64,000 nt of DNA from Diaporthe sp. PMI_573 (GCA_021399435.1 JAJTUP010000056.1:310001-374000); one strand, 5' to 3'. Positions 1-10,649 are shown, counted from the first letter of the stretch. Made by a program: numbers and translations. The notes: generated from the sequence alone by a model not told the origin.

Positions 1-378
1 AACTCCAACATAATTGAACATAAAGTGTGTGTGAGCTGTAAAGTAAACAACTCTATTCGATTGAGCGCTGGGAAACTACTCACCTTAAGGAACATCCCCG
101 ACACTCGTCTAAGCTACGTAAGCATGTCGTAAATTTGTAACACTAACAGTGCTTCAAGACAGGGGGGCAAAGTTGCAAGTTAGCCAACATCTCTACCTCA
201 TGCCAAAACTCAAAGTTGTTGATGGACGAGAGTATTGCCCTTAGGACTTGTCGATCTTCCTCTTCCTCCTCTTCCCCTTTGATAGCCTTAGCTTTTTAGG
301 AATTGAGGACCATAGCATCACGTGCATATTCTCGAAGAGCATCTTTATTCGCCAGTGAAGACATAACAGCTCCGAGTT
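1..378. other. no gene recognised
   Basis: I see no RNA gene, repeat or coding signal that I can support. A minus-strand open frame (241-666) overlaps the next ORF and ends in a Lys/Arg-rich tail, but it resembles nothing I know. Confidence 0.3.
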
Positions 379-1101
379 GTGTCCCCCAACGAGTGTGATG
401 AATACAACATGTACTTCGGCTTCGACAATTCCGTACATGGCGCTGCCAAACATATAAACAGCCCTCAGCATGGCAAGATGCCGATGAAGCATGATCTTGC
501 AATTGAGGTGTGCGGCTTTCTCGTCAAACATTGTACGGACGAACTCGCAGAAAAGAATAACGATGTCTTCGCAAAAGAGATAGAAAAAGGTTACCAGGTG
601 TTGAAGCCGAAAAGGCTTTCTCGAAACAGCCAGGCAAAGCCCCGCGGGGTAAAGCCTCCTGATCATACCGTCCTACCCGGAGCAGACTGTGGGCTGAACG
701 ATGAGGGGCCCGAGGATCTGACTGCAGGTGTTGAATCTACTCGGCAACCATCTGATTGTATAATCATTCCTGCTGCAGGATCCTCAGAAGCGGAATCGGC
801 TACGAACTCGGATGATGCCTGCGGAGATGATGGTGGAGACGTAGATACTTCGCCTTCTGTCGCTGATTACAGTGCATCGGTGCCGAATCCCGGGCAAATC
901 AGCATGGAGAAGCAACGTGCAGACCGCGTGGCTAGCGTTGTCGCGCTAGATCATTGCTGCGAAAACGAGGGTGTCCTTGGCGGTGTTAGAGAAAAACCTG
1001 GAAATTCCGTTGGGGATGCTCTTAATGAGGACGCCGTGGACAATTACAAGCGGTTCGATGCTCTCCAATCACAGATGAAAAGCAAAGCCGGCAGTCGCTG
1101 A
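379..1101 (+). CDS. unrecognised ORF, 240 aa
   Basis: An uninterrupted frame of 240 codons. The first 90 residues are mixed in composition; residues 90-180 are acidic and Ser/Asp-rich with no predicted globular motif. There is no signal peptide, membrane segment or known domain. A 141-codon frame runs antisense over its first half, so the coding strand is not certain. It could be the last exon of a longer gene or a chance frame. No function is proposed. Confidence 0.25.
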   Translation: MSPNECDEYNMYFGFDNSVHGAAKHINSPQHGKMPMKHDLAIEVCGFLVKHCTDELAEKNNDVFAKEIEKGYQVLKPKRLSRNSQAKPRGVKPPDHTVLPGADCGLNDEGPEDLTAGVESTRQPSDCIIIPAAGSSEAESATNSDDACGDDGGDVDTSPSVADYSASVPNPGQISMEKQRADRVASVVALDHCCENEGVLGGVREKPGNSVGDALNEDAVDNYKRFDALQSQMKSKAGSR

Positions 1102-1436
1102 TAATCATTATTTCCCAGGCCGGTTTTGGATGGGAACGTCTCGACCACGACCGAAAGTGCGCTATGTCGCTGGCTCTCTTAAACCATAGCCTCATGTCAA
1201 AATACCACTATACTACATGTGGCGATCACTAGGTCGAATAGCTTCAGTGGGTGCTGCAAGGTGCCTAAGTAGGCCTGGAGATATGGTTGGAAACCGTATG
1301 ATTCAAGCTAACTGTCTGTGACTGACTTTGAGTGGGCTGAAGGCGCATGGCCAAACGCCTCCATTCTCTTAATCCATACAACTAGTCTATTCTCGTCTGC
1401 TTCCGAGAGGCGATGGGCGGGCTAAATTTGCTCTGA
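1102..1436. other. no gene recognised
   Basis: Mixed-composition sequence with no ORF, repeat or RNA signal that I can support. Confidence 0.3.
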
Positions 1437-1817
1437 TTATGGCGCTACACCACTCATTCGGCTTGAGAGAGCCATCGTGGGTATTCCATGCTTCGCAGCC
1501 GCTTTCCTAAGCGAAACACCATTTGATCTGACATCCGTGATGGCCTCAGCCATATCCCGTTCATGGTCATCGTTTTCCATTTCCCGGTTTTCAGATTGGG
1601 CCTCTTTCCGACTGCCGTCGTCAAACCTGACACGTTTGTCGTTGTGGTGTCTTAGGATAGGCTGCGGCTGATCGTTGGGTACTTTATTGACCATGACGGG
1701 ATACACCCGGTCCAATAGTCCGGGCAGGCGGGTAGTGGGCATCCCTACTACCAACCGAAGGCTGACCGATTGTGGCTTCCAAATCGGCGCGCAGTGTGAC
1801 GATCGTAATACGGGCAC
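1437..1817 (-). pseudogene. pogo-type transposase N-terminal (HTH psq) fragment
   Basis: The C-terminal third of this frame (about residues 88-126) reads like a psq/pogo helix-turn-helix: an EAI...NGVSLRKAAAKHGIP core, then a serine-rich recognition-helix segment. This HTH is the N-terminal DNA-binding module of Fot1/pogo transposases. No CENP-B HTH or DDE catalytic domain follows in any frame before the next gene, so it is a short relic. The preceding 80 residues are unassigned. Confidence 0.5.
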
Positions 1818-2424
1818 CCCTTCTGTAAGGTGCCTATATCTGGTGATCTGTCTATTCTGCGTGAGGAAGTAGCTAGGTTTGCAGGCGCAGCCTGCAAAGT
1901 AGGCTCTTCCTACTCGAACGGCTTACGTGGCCTCAACCTGATACATGTGTAGATACACACCGCATCCGCAGTGTGGCTGTTCTTGAGCCGCACTGGCATA
2001 CGGCTAATAGCTCGCGTTAATCTTGCATGAACGGTCGAAGCTGTTGACAAGGGTCTGTCGGGGCTTTCGTGGTGGCTAAGCATCGGGCAGTGGAGGCGGC
2101 TCGACCGAAGTGCCAGAGATCAAGGCTGAGCTCTGAAAATACGCCACCTGTCGGCTTGGAGTACCAGGTCCAGGGCCGGGCCGAGCCAATCGCACATGAT
2201 ATTGAGATGAAGTAGTTCCGTTTAATGCATTTACAATGCATTCACAGCCCTCTGTTGTCTACCTTGGCTGCCTCAGGAAACCTAAAAGTTGTTTATATAA
2301 CTAGCAAGCTCCCCAATGGTGACGAGACAAACCTTTCCCATAATCGGCATACATTTTCCATCTCTTTTCCTCCCAGCGATTTCAGCACCGCAAGTTCGGT
2401 ATTTTCCGGCTCAGACGACCAGCA
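1818..2424. other. no gene recognised; upstream region of the SANT-repeat gene
   Basis: No supportable ORF. The last 100 bases before position 2425 are pyrimidine-rich (TTTTCC, CTCTTTTCC), as in many fungal promoters, but no specific site is identifiable. Confidence 0.3.
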
Positions 2425-3419
2425 ATGGAACACCAACCCCGAGCAGCTAAGCGAAAGTTTGGTTTCGAGGGCGAAGACGACAAGACCACATCAATCCGAA
2501 GAATTAAATCGTGTTCCCCGCTTACCTCTACCATCTTGGAAGAAACCGGCGATGAGAATGGGAGGGATGATACCGAGAGCTTCACCGAAGAGCAGCAAAA
2601 ATTCCTTCTCGAAGTGTCCGTGGCGAGGTTAGATGAAAGCCTTGGGTGGTGGGAAATTTTCGACCTTTTTACTTCTCTACACCCCTGGCATCCATTTACT
2701 CAAGCCGAGATGCGGCAAGAATGCTTAGACTTGGAATTCAGAGCGAAGCAAGATCAACCACCGGACTTTGAACTCCACGGAGACTTCGACAGCCTCTTCC
2801 CCCTGCCCCAGCTGAAAACAAAGGGGGAGGGAGACAGGGTTAGACCACAAGCATTGGCGCCGCCGAGCTTTACGTCCGAACACAATAAGCGCATCATCCA
2901 CCTCGCTTACAAACCACAGAAGAATAACCAGGGCTGGGAAGAATTCTACAATACCATCAGCACCGAGTTTCCCTGCTTGACTGAGAAGGAGGTGCGCCAA
3001 CAGTATCTCCATCTCAGGATGCAACGCAACTACGACATTGGTGTCAAGCTATTTCCACTTATGTTCGTGTCTCTTTCAGCAAGGAGATGCGGGAGCTTTC
3101 ACCAATTACCCAGGAGCTTCGTCTCTGGTCTAAGGTCTTCAGCGAGATGCAAAAGTCAATACCAGACCTCCAAGACACCGAATGGGAGCTTAAGCATAGA
3201 TTCTGGATACTAAAACGGTACGTCGACAACAGATCCGAGTTCACCAACACTGCCGAAAGGGATATTGTGTGCCTATGCCAGGAGCTGGAGTCTGGCGGCA
3301 AGATTGGCCAGTGGGAAATTGTACTCGAGGAATTCAAGAGCAGAAACAAGGGCTACGATTGGTGCAATGTTGAGGATCTGCAACTTCACTACTTGCACCT
3401 TAAGGCTGAATCGTCGTGA
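2425..3419 (+). CDS. protein with Myb/SANT-like repeats (one intron or frameshift)
   Basis: Two frames join into one product. The first starts at ATG 2425; the second covers 3081-3419. A GT-AG intron at 3003-3079 (GTATCT...TTTCAG, 77 bp) gives the correct phase, but it would trim the end of the second repeat, so a frameshift is possible. Four units of about 50 residues recur, each with a Trp-containing first helix (GWWEIF, GWEEFY, LWSKVF, QWEIVL) and ending in a Leu-rich helix (RQECLDL, RQQYLHL, LHYLHL). This is Myb/SANT-like architecture. A Lys/Arg-rich start (AAKRKF) could be a nuclear signal. Role inferred: DNA or chromatin binding. Exact family unknown. Confidence 0.5.
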
Positions 3420-3850
3420 GGAAAGTGCACTTAGTTGTGAATTGAATCTTCGGTCAACGTCTGGGTTTTTCCTTGTCTGGAGTTAGGTCATAGCATAATT
3501 GAAAAGGAATTTCAAAGTCTCAGAACATTTTTCCATTCACATGCCAGTGTCGTAAGCTAATTTCTACGTCTAGACCTGTCTCGTCATAGCCACGTTCCGT
3601 ATTAATAGCTAGACCGGCGCAGTCGGGGACTGACCCACTGCAGGATAGCGTCCTGCTAAATATAGCCTTGGGAGCCTAGATGCTCCTATACCCGCTGAAT
3701 GGGGGCTAAATACACATGCATCATATAAATCCGAGTCGGGCAGACCGCGTGGCTGCCTACCAGGACTGGCCTTATATACAGCCGCATCATCCCTCTCCCT
3801 CCTATTTTTCTGTATCCAGACTATATCTACCGCGTTTTGTATGATTCAAC
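3420..3850. other. intergenic, short hairpins only
   Basis: No ORF. Small inverted repeats are present (AGGATAGCGTCCT near 3641, GGGAGCCTAGATGCTCC near 3668). A TATATA-containing stretch at 3773-3779 lies upstream of the next frame and could act as its promoter. Confidence 0.3.
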
Positions 3851-4288
3851 ATGCCCTTTCCATTCACATACATGTGCGACCTCTTTCAGTGCCTCGATAA
3901 CAATCGACACAAAACATCCCACTTCCAGGGGGAGCTGGTTAGAAAGTGGTTCGCCCAACATCAAGACCTACTCGGTCGACCAGACTTCGACCCGGCCGCC
4001 CTTCTGAGAACATTTAATGCCCCTTTGACTTCGTCACTGGTGCCAGTTTGCATGGGGCGCCCCATAGGTCGCTCCGTTCGCGCAACCGACCGTGTCCGTC
4101 TCCGTTTGGTTGTTATGCCTAGATCTGAAGATGAAATAACCGAAGTACATAGTCCTTTGGAGAGGCCGGTGTCCGAGAAGTTCGCCGTTGGTACATTGCA
4201 GGATGCTGTACTTCTGTCGAATTATCTGAATCGAACGAAACCAATCAAGGGTATTGTTTGGGAACAAATAACTCAGGCTTATAACTAG
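3851..4288 (+). pseudogene. possible DNA-ligase-like protein, N-terminal fragment
   Basis: The first 60 residues (MPFPFTYMCDLF..., then a KWFAQH...DFDPAALL segment) recall the N-terminus of fungal ATP-dependent DNA-ligase-domain proteins related to LIG4. After that the resemblance fades, and the 145-residue frame stops long before any nucleotidyl-transferase lysine motif could appear. A (CA)n tract follows 18 bases after the stop. I read it as a truncated duplicate; an independent small protein is the alternative. The family call is from memory of the N-terminal pattern only. Confidence 0.3.
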
Positions 4289-4305
4289 GAGTCAATAGTG
4301 GAAGT

Positions 4306-4330
4306 ACACACACACACACACACACACACA
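4306..4330. repeat. (AC)n microsatellite
   Basis: Twelve and a half uninterrupted AC dinucleotides directly downstream of the ligase-like fragment. Confidence 0.95.
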
Positions 4331-4923
4331 ATTTATTCCGCCCGGCGGGCTTAACCCGAAAGGGCAACTATTAACAATTTGACCTTACATTTCCCAAGAT
4401 ATACCTTGATCACCTTAAAGCCCATGCAAAGTCCACTCTAGCTTATTTGCCTTACACTAGAATCTTGGGCCACCTACTTAAAACCCACTACACTGAGGGA
4501 TTTGGGTGGGGCTTCCATATCCACTACACACCAGGGCGGAGTGGGTTCAACTGGGATTGATTCCAGGGCTGATCAGGGACACGTGGATAACGAGCATATA
4601 TTATTTCGAAATGTTGCGCCCGCTGTTGACGACGCAGCTGTAACGGTTGTCACCACTAAACGCGCTGACACCGCCACAAGGTGCTGGCAGGGGCTGGTCC
4701 CTGCCACAGGCACGGATCACGGTTATTAAAACTTCTCCAACGCGTCGCACATCGCGAGTTTATTTTCTTTCTTCTTCTCTCCTTAAGCTTAGAATCTCCG
4801 TACATAGTGCCAATACAACAGCTTCCATGCTGGACATTGCTGACCGTTACAGCTGCCTCCCAGTCTGGCCTCGACTCCTGGCTGGGTGCTTAGTCCCGAG
4901 CTCATTCTTTCGATCTCGCTGGC
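4331..4923. other. no gene recognised; 3' flank of the SKP1-like gene
   Basis: No supportable ORF on either strand. Nothing recognisable apart from being downstream of the minus-strand SKP1-like gene. Confidence 0.3.
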
Positions 4924-5445
4924 TCAAGGGTCTTCGGCCCATTCGTTCTCCTGCCGAATCTGGTCCTCCTCTTCAGGAATAAAGTCGTTGGTGATATTGA
5001 ATGTCCTACGGATCTCCTCTGGGGTTTTGCCTTCGATCATATTCGCAACTGTCTTGCACCCAAGGTCGAGGAGTGCCTTGATGTCCAAATAATTGGCAGC
5101 GAGAAGAATCTCAAAGAGCATCTCCTGGTCTACCTCCATATACTTCTGATCCCACTCGTCGATTGCAGCATTCTCAACACAGGACTCGCTTTTGAGATCT
5201 TGGGTGGGGAGAGGATCGTCACGGTGATGTTCGCACCACATGATAATCTTCTCGAGAACGGGCTGAGTTACGTTTGGGAGAGGCACAGGCTGGGCGGTGG
5301 CCGCTTCGACACCCAAATCGCCAATTAGATTCTTTAGAAGGATGGAGCGCTCAGCAATTGGCAGGCCAACAAGCACGATGCCGCCGTCGTTGCATTTGAG
5401 CTCAAGCTGACTCTTCTCGCGCGCGGCATCTTGGTGTTGAGGCAT
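4924..5445 (-). CDS. sconC-like: SKP1-family SCF ubiquitin-ligase adaptor (diverged copy)
   Basis: The 173-residue product matches Skp1 end to end. It has an N-terminal BTB/POZ-like half (residues 15-90, containing [15 protein letters not shown] and [17 protein letters not shown]) and a C-terminal dimerisation/F-box-binding half ([38 protein letters not shown], ending NEWAEDP). Skp1 links cullin-1 to F-box proteins in SCF E3 ligases. The frame has no introns, while fungal SKP1 genes commonly do, so it may be a retrocopy or extra paralog. Changes sit mainly in the N-terminal half and in the final residue, where Arg is usual. The F-box-contact helices look intact. It is flanked by TE debris. 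Confidence 0.88.
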   Translation of the reverse strand: MPQHQDAAREKSQLELKCNDGGIVLVGLPIAERSILLKNLIGDLGVEAATAQPVPLPNVTQPVLEKIIMWCEHHRDDPLPTQDLKSESCVENAAIDEWDQKYMEVDQEMLFEILLAANYLDIKALLDLGCKTVANMIEGKTPEEIRRTFNITNDFIPEEEDQIRQENEWAEDP

Positions 5446-5841
5446 CTTGATAGTTCACCGTTGGCAAAATTTGGAAGTAGATATGCTTACTTTTTGGGTG
5501 ACTGACACTCTGTTCTCGAGCCAAAATTGCAGAGTAGAAATTGAACGGGATATATAAATCCTTGGTGAGAGCTGGTGCATTGTACTTTACTATGAAGTAG
5601 AACGACCTTTTGAAATAGGCGCAATCCTATGTATAACGGCGAAGGAAAGCAACTTAGGCATTTAATTCCATATGTACATATAAATGCATAACCCCTAGTT
5701 CTAGAAGGAAGTTAAAATAAAGTACGCAAATAAGTACAAGAAAGTACGCCCAACGACTTTTATACAGACGGTTTAGGAACTTAGTACAATGCCGAATATA
5801 TAATACACAAAGCCCACAACTTCCCTGCATATATTCAAGAC
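5446..5841. other. intergenic, upstream of the SKP1-like gene
   Basis: AT-rich DNA with short TATA-like stretches (TATATAAA at 5569-5576). No ORF. The last part may be decayed mariner sequence, but I cannot align it to a reading frame. Confidence 0.3.
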
Positions 5842-6312
5842 GGGATATTGTTGTCGCACGTCTTTCAAGGTTCCACTGATCATGTCATATTCGAGGACTT
5901 TATCCGGCATCTACTTCGTCCTTGTGGGAAGTTTCCGGGACCCAACTCCGTCCTGGTGATGGACAATGCAAGCTTTCACAGAGAATAGAAAATAAGGGAA
6001 TTGTGCTCTGCTGCGGGTGCCGAGGTCCTCTTTCTTCCGCCGTATTCACCAGGTCTGAATCCAACAGAAGAGCATTTCGGGGAAGTAAAGGAGTTCGTGA
6101 GAAAAGAGTGGATGGAAAATCATTCATGCATTACCTCATGCGAGAGGCGGAACTGCACGGAAAACCTATTGAGAGCGAGGGCGCCATCCGAGTGCACACG
6201 AGGAAGCTCGGTGGCTTGTATAGGAAGTACAACGCCCGGCCGCTGGAAAGGTCGCTCATGGATCACCTCCGGAATGTCGCCCGGTCCAAAATCACGCCCA
6301 AGTGGAGGTTAA
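5842..6312 (+). pseudogene. Tc1/mariner (DDE_3) transposase fragment
   Basis: In the frame through 5959 the translation has the DDE core of a mariner-type transposase: a GILLS...VFQGSTDHVIFEDFI stretch, then VLVMDNASFH with the second catalytic Asp, then LFLPPYSPGLNPTEEHF, containing the conserved third acidic position of the DDE triad. An in-frame TAG at 5986-5988 follows MDNASFHRE, and the N-terminal DNA-binding half is missing. Homology ends near 6310. It is a dead 5'-truncated copy on the same strand as the neighbouring hAT. Confidence 0.85.
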
Positions 6313-6571
6313 GGCGAAAGCCGAAAATAAAGCCTTCTATGGGCGCCGATTTCTTTATGTATCATCTCCATTTCCTCTAGGTTCGAGACACCGCGGCTTT
6401 CCATATCGGGCTTGACCGGATCGACAATACATGCCTTTGCCTCTTCTACATGTTTACGGGCTGCCGAAAGCATGAATTGGTGTATACAAAACCTAAAAAT
6501 CCCCAGCTCGAAAGGCATATCTCTGCATCTGTGTTAGGTGGATCTCCCAGGATTACCAGTTCAAACATGGG

Positions 6572-8229
6572 ATGCTAGCACTCCCACAGATGCTCTTTAG
6601 CCACTCTGGAGAGATCCAGGCGGCCGTCATCCTCCGCACCCTTAAATCCTTCGGGATAACTAAACTCGGTTATCACACTGGAGATAACGCCACTTCAAAT
6701 GATACTCTACTCATTGAGCTCTCTCGGTCTCTAAAACTTGAACTTGGGGTTTGTATACACTATTTAACTTTTAGATGGGTATTCACTTATATCGAACAGA
6801 TTGATTATGATCCAATTACGCACCGCATCCGCTGCCTTGATCATATTCTTAACCTTGCCCTTCAAGCCTTTCTCCTTGCCACCTCAAAAGAAGCTCTCAA
6901 ATCTGCTCTTGCGGCTGTTGAAGAGACGGAAGACACCGACCCTTACGAGTTATTCTCCGCCTATCTTGATGTACCGGTCGTTGAAGATAACCCGGCCTCA
7001 ATAAGAGCTCATGAACAAGCCCGGAGAAGAGGGAGTAAGGTTAAAGCGAAGCATAAAGGTTTTGAAGGATGGGGTGCTACTACTGCGCTCCAGAAGCTTC
7101 ATAACCTAGCTGTATGGCTTCGAAACAGCTCTATCCATCATGATCGATGGATCGAGGCTGTCGGCATTGCATTAGGGATTGATAACGACACTCGATGGTC
7201 CTCATGGTATCATCTCATCAAGCGTACGACACGCAAGGCGCGAGAGATTAAGGAATTTATTGATAAACACCCTGAATGCGATAGCTTTCGACTCAATGGC
7301 GTTGAGTGGGATACACTTAAGCGTACAGAGAGGTTTCTCTCTGTATTTGCTAGTGGTACACTATGGGTTGAAGGCAGTGAGGCTTCGTTATCCCAGAGCC
7401 TTACCCTGATGGATGCTATCCTCACCTTCTTTGAGGATCAGAAGGTATATCCTATTTCATCAAGAAAACGCTTAAAACTAATGTTTTATAGGTGCTATAT
7501 AAATCAGGCCCAGAGAAGGACCTCCGAATGGTTCATTCTATTGACATGGGCTGGTTTATCCTTGATAAATACTACGCCCTCGTTGAGTCAACGCCAGTAT
7601 ACGCCTCCGCGATGCTTCTCGATCCCTCGAAGCGGAAGCATTATCTTCTTCAGAACTGGCCTGAAGGGTGGCATCAGAAGACTATTGATGCTGCTTATTC
7701 GATCTGGCAGAAGGAATACGCGCATCTCCCTCATGAATCACTCCCTGCTGCTGCTGCTGCTGATATCGATACGTGCCATCCATCCTCGAAGAAGAGGGTA
7801 GAGAATGAATTAGACCGGCTGAAACGTCGTCTAAGAGTCCAACCTACTTCACAAGAGGATGAAGATACGTTTATGGCGTTTATTGAAGATAAAACTATCG
7901 ATCTTGATGCTCTAAAGATAACTCCTCTTCAATGGTGGTTACTTCCAGAGCAGCGCCGGCGCTATCCTCGCCTCCACCGAATGGCCATCAATATCCTCTC
8001 AATCGCACCCTCATCCGCTGAACCAGAACAACAATTCTCGGGCGCACGCCGTACACAGAGCTGGGATAGGCTTAGGTTATCGCCAGAGAACCTCCAGAGG
8101 TTAGAGTGCATGGGTAACTGGTTTGCGAGGAAGCTCATCTCTTCGGAGGAGCTGCTAGGGATGATTGTAGGGGCTGAGGAGGTGGACGAGATGGATATTG
8201 ATTTCGACGAGGAGGATTGGGATGTATAA
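6572..8229 (+). pseudogene. hAT-1 transposase, 5'-truncated, two introns
   Basis: The product starts inside the RNase H-like catalytic fold (SHSGE, then LGYHTGDNATSNDT) and runs to the hAT C-terminal dimerisation region (PSSAEPEQQFSGARR...LSPENLQRLECMGNW) and an acidic tail. Two introns restore the frame: 6749-6799 (GTTTGT...AACAG, 51 bp), removed before IDYDPITHRIRC, and 7445-7491 (GTATAT...TATAG, 47 bp), joining FEDQK to VLYKSGPE. The BED zinc finger and first catalytic segment are missing, so the element was cut at about 6565. The 250 bases before it are unassigned. ATG 6572 is only the first available Met, not a native start. Confidence 0.8.
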
Positions 8230-8285
8230 TATAAAGTGGCATATTTTGAAGAATCGAGCATATATACAGTATCTACCTTCCCTAC

Positions 8286-8431
8286 CTACCTTATCTTCTA
8301 CCCACCAATCTACCCACTACTCTACCCACCACTCTACCCACCACCCTACCCACTCTACCCGGGTAGGGTAGAGGAGACCACTCCTCTACCTGGGTAGGGT
8401 AGAGAAGTGGGTAGAGCTCCCTCTACTCTAC
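8286..8431. repeat. CTACCC / GGGTAG inverted-repeat cluster, 3' tail of hAT-1
   Basis: A run of CTACCCACC-type units (8288-8360) turns into the opposite orientation (GGGTAGGGTAGAGG, twice, 8360-8415). It lies directly downstream of the hAT-1 stop. The other hAT elements here also have short words repeated in both orientations near their ends, so I read this as the subterminal repeat region of hAT-1. No clean terminal inverted repeat can be assigned because the 5' end is missing. Confidence 0.6.
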
Positions 8432-8877
8432 AATGCCCAAGTATGCGTCGAGGACGCCTGATCCGCCCCACCCAGTTAGATAGCATCGGCATCCAGTCAG
8501 AATTCATTGCCCAAGTCTCTCTCATGAGCCAGACACATATCGGGAATAGGAGCCAACAGGAGGCATGAATAAAGCCTGTGTAAGAGGTCTCATGTTACGT
8601 ACTCTGGGCTAGTTACGGGCACATGGGTTGCATGGGGCCAACTGGAACGACAGCAATAGTATTACTTTTTATTTATTACAAAATATAAGTTCTTGTTATA
8701 GGATTTCAACATGAGGTCTGCTCTCGAGCGTCCCCACGCAGCCCTGGAGGTGAAGATGTGTTGGCTCATTTACAGGTGAGTGGTCTGGCCGGGTATCGAG
8801 GTAGGATCAGGCAGAAGTCAGCCACAACACCATAGTCTAACTCGTTTAAGCTAAGGGTATTGTTGGTACGGCCCTGA

Positions 8878-8964
8878 TGCCGTAGGTCAGGGGGTCTTTA
8901 CACGTGCAAATAGAGGCGAGCAAAAGCCGTACGTCTGGGTACGGGTTCGATTCTTGCTACGGAA
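8878..8964 (+). other. tRNA-like / SINE-head-like sequence
   Basis: GGTTCGATTCT at 8944-8954 fits an RNA polymerase III B box (T-arm). CCGTAG (8880-8885) can pair with CTACGG (8957-8962) as an acceptor-like stem, and TAGGTCAGGGGGT resembles a D-arm/A-box. The T-stem has a mismatch and two G-T pairs and the spacing is long (about 83 nt), so it is a degenerate tRNA or a tRNA-derived SINE head rather than a convincing functional tRNA. Confidence 0.25.
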
Positions 8965-9110
8965 GGAAGAAGGGAAGCCATCGCCATCGTGGCCGCCGAA
9001 GCGCTTGGTATAGTAGGCAGCCCTTCTGCTGACTAAGCCAGACCGGCCCTTCTAATTGGCCACAGCCGGGCCGGGCGTGTGGCCCCTTGGATTGCCCTCA
9101 AACCCACAGG

Positions 9111-9120
9111 TATAAAAATA
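9111..9120 (+). promoter_or_regulatory. TATA-like box of the SIMPL gene
   Basis: TATAAAAATA lies 135 bp before the chosen ATG at 9246 and is followed by a CT-rich stretch (CTGTCTCCCTTC) typical of fungal transcription start regions. Confidence 0.45.
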
Positions 9121-9245
9121 TAGAGCATTGTACGCCAGCATGCTTGAATACACGACGGCCCTGTCTCGTGCTCACCTTGCCTCATCATTGTATCTACTGT
9201 CTCCCTTCGATTTTACAATTCCTCAGCCTCGAGTATCAAGACGCA

Positions 9246-9971
9246 ATGGCAGAGCGCGGAGTGTTGCACATCGAGGTCTCGTCAACAACCAACTCTAAAG
9301 CTGAGTCATCCTCCAATGTCAGCGGCATCACCGAGACCATGATCAATACCTTCCGCCAATTCGCAGCCAAGACGGAGGACGGGCTCTATCCACACCCTTC
9401 CGCAGGGATTACTGCCTTCTCCGCGTCCGCCCCGGAGACCTCGACCTTTATCCCCAAGTCCAAGACCAGCAGGGAGCTCAAGACCGCGCCCAAGGAATAC
9501 ACCACCACCACGACGGCCGAGGTCATCTTCCGCGACATGGAGCTCCTCGCGCGGCTCGCCAACGAGCTCTCGGCCATGGACAACGTCATCATCAGGCAGA
9601 CCGAGTGGCGCCTCACCGACGCCACCCACGCCGCCATCTGCCGCGAGGCCCGCGTCAAGGCCATGAAGGACGCCGTGCAAAAGGCCGAGGACTACGCGGG
9701 CGTCGTGGGGCGCGAGGTCGTCGCCGTCAGGGTCGAGGACGGCCCTGCGAATATCGCCCACTCGGGCCCCATGCAGCAGAGAGCGCGCGGGCGGCAGGCC
9801 CCGCTGGCCCAGGTCCCACCGCAGGCTTGGAGCCCGCAGGCTACCACGTCGACGGAGCAGGGCGTGACGATCAACGGGCCTGCGTTGGAACCGAGCACTA
9901 TCACTGTTAGTGCGAGGGTCGATGTTAATTTCGTGTCGAAGGATGGGGAGCCGATGGACGACTCTGAGTGA
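9246..9971 (+). CDS. SIMPL-domain (DUF541) protein
   Basis: 241 residues. I chose ATG 9246 (CGCAATGGCAG) over upstream codons because the segment before it looks like untranslated leader with a TATA-like box at 9111. The central part (residues about 75-165) carries the SIMPL pattern: a YTTTTTAEVIFRDM strand, then IRQTEWRLTDATHAAICREA and ARVKAMKDAVQKAEDYAGVV, where Ala/Lys-rich helices precede the KAEDYA signature. The C-terminus (TITVSARVDVNFV) supplies the final strand. SIMPL proteins form beta-sandwich oligomers of poorly defined role; bacterial members are linked to oxidative stress. No signal peptide is visible, so it is probably cytosolic. Complete, single exon. Confidence 0.8.
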   Translation: MAERGVLHIEVSSTTNSKAESSSNVSGITETMINTFRQFAAKTEDGLYPHPSAGITAFSASAPETSTFIPKSKTSRELKTAPKEYTTTTTAEVIFRDMELLARLANELSAMDNVIIRQTEWRLTDATHAAICREARVKAMKDAVQKAEDYAGVVGREVVAVRVEDGPANIAHSGPMQQRARGRQAPLAQVPPQAWSPQATTSTEQGVTINGPALEPSTITVSARVDVNFVSKDGEPMDDSE

Positions 9972-10649
9972 TTGTGGGTGTGGCAAGTGACTGGGTTCGT
10001 GTCCACTTCCGATGCCCAAAGAGCGGTAATGGGTAGATTACAAGAGGTTCGGGTTGATATTTTCATGCGCCTTTGCCTCATACTGGCCACGTGGTCTCTT
10101 GGGTGGTAAAATAACAGCTACTGGTACTTAAAAGCCACCTGACATACGGCTGTGGCTACAATACCGAGGCGCGCTGCAAGTGCAGCATCAAATCGACGTG
10201 TCATCATGGTACCACAGTCCGTTTCCCGCATGGACCCTCCAGAGGCTCCATTATTGTAATTGGATGGCTGTCATTGTCTGGGCAAATCGTATCCGTGTCT
10301 TGGCTTGCCTCTTCCGTTCCCCTATCTCCCTATGTTGGCGCTGAAGGGCTGCTCATGCCGCGCCAGAGATTGCTTTGCCGGGAAGTTGTATTCGGAAATG
10401 TGTCGGCCATTCGTTGCCCTATGAGGTAATCAAGAACCGTTTGGACCCTTTTTTCTCAAATCGTTATCTCCTTATTCTACATAGGAAATAATTTAAAGCT
10501 CCCATAGTGCGCCTTCCTTACCTTCCTCCTCCCCTCTAACACAAGGGCCAATCAGAAGCCAGCTCAAAGGAGGAACCATTATTACCTATGAAACAATCAA
10601 TTCTGAGACTGTAATTAGCTATACTGCGTTACCATTACCAAGGCTCATA
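9972..10649. other. intergenic between convergent SIMPL and CorA-like genes
   Basis: This 680-bp stretch holds the 3' ends of two convergent genes. No ORF, repeat or RNA gene is visible. Confidence 0.4.

Noticed and set aside
8286..8431. Interstitial telomeric repeat (GGGTAG resembles TTAGGG)
   Set aside because: The unit is not TTAGGG, occurs in both orientations and directly follows an hAT transposase.
9306..10019. 237-codon minus-strand ORF over the SIMPL gene
   Set aside because: Arg/Gly/Leu-rich antisense frame; the plus strand carries a recognisable domain.
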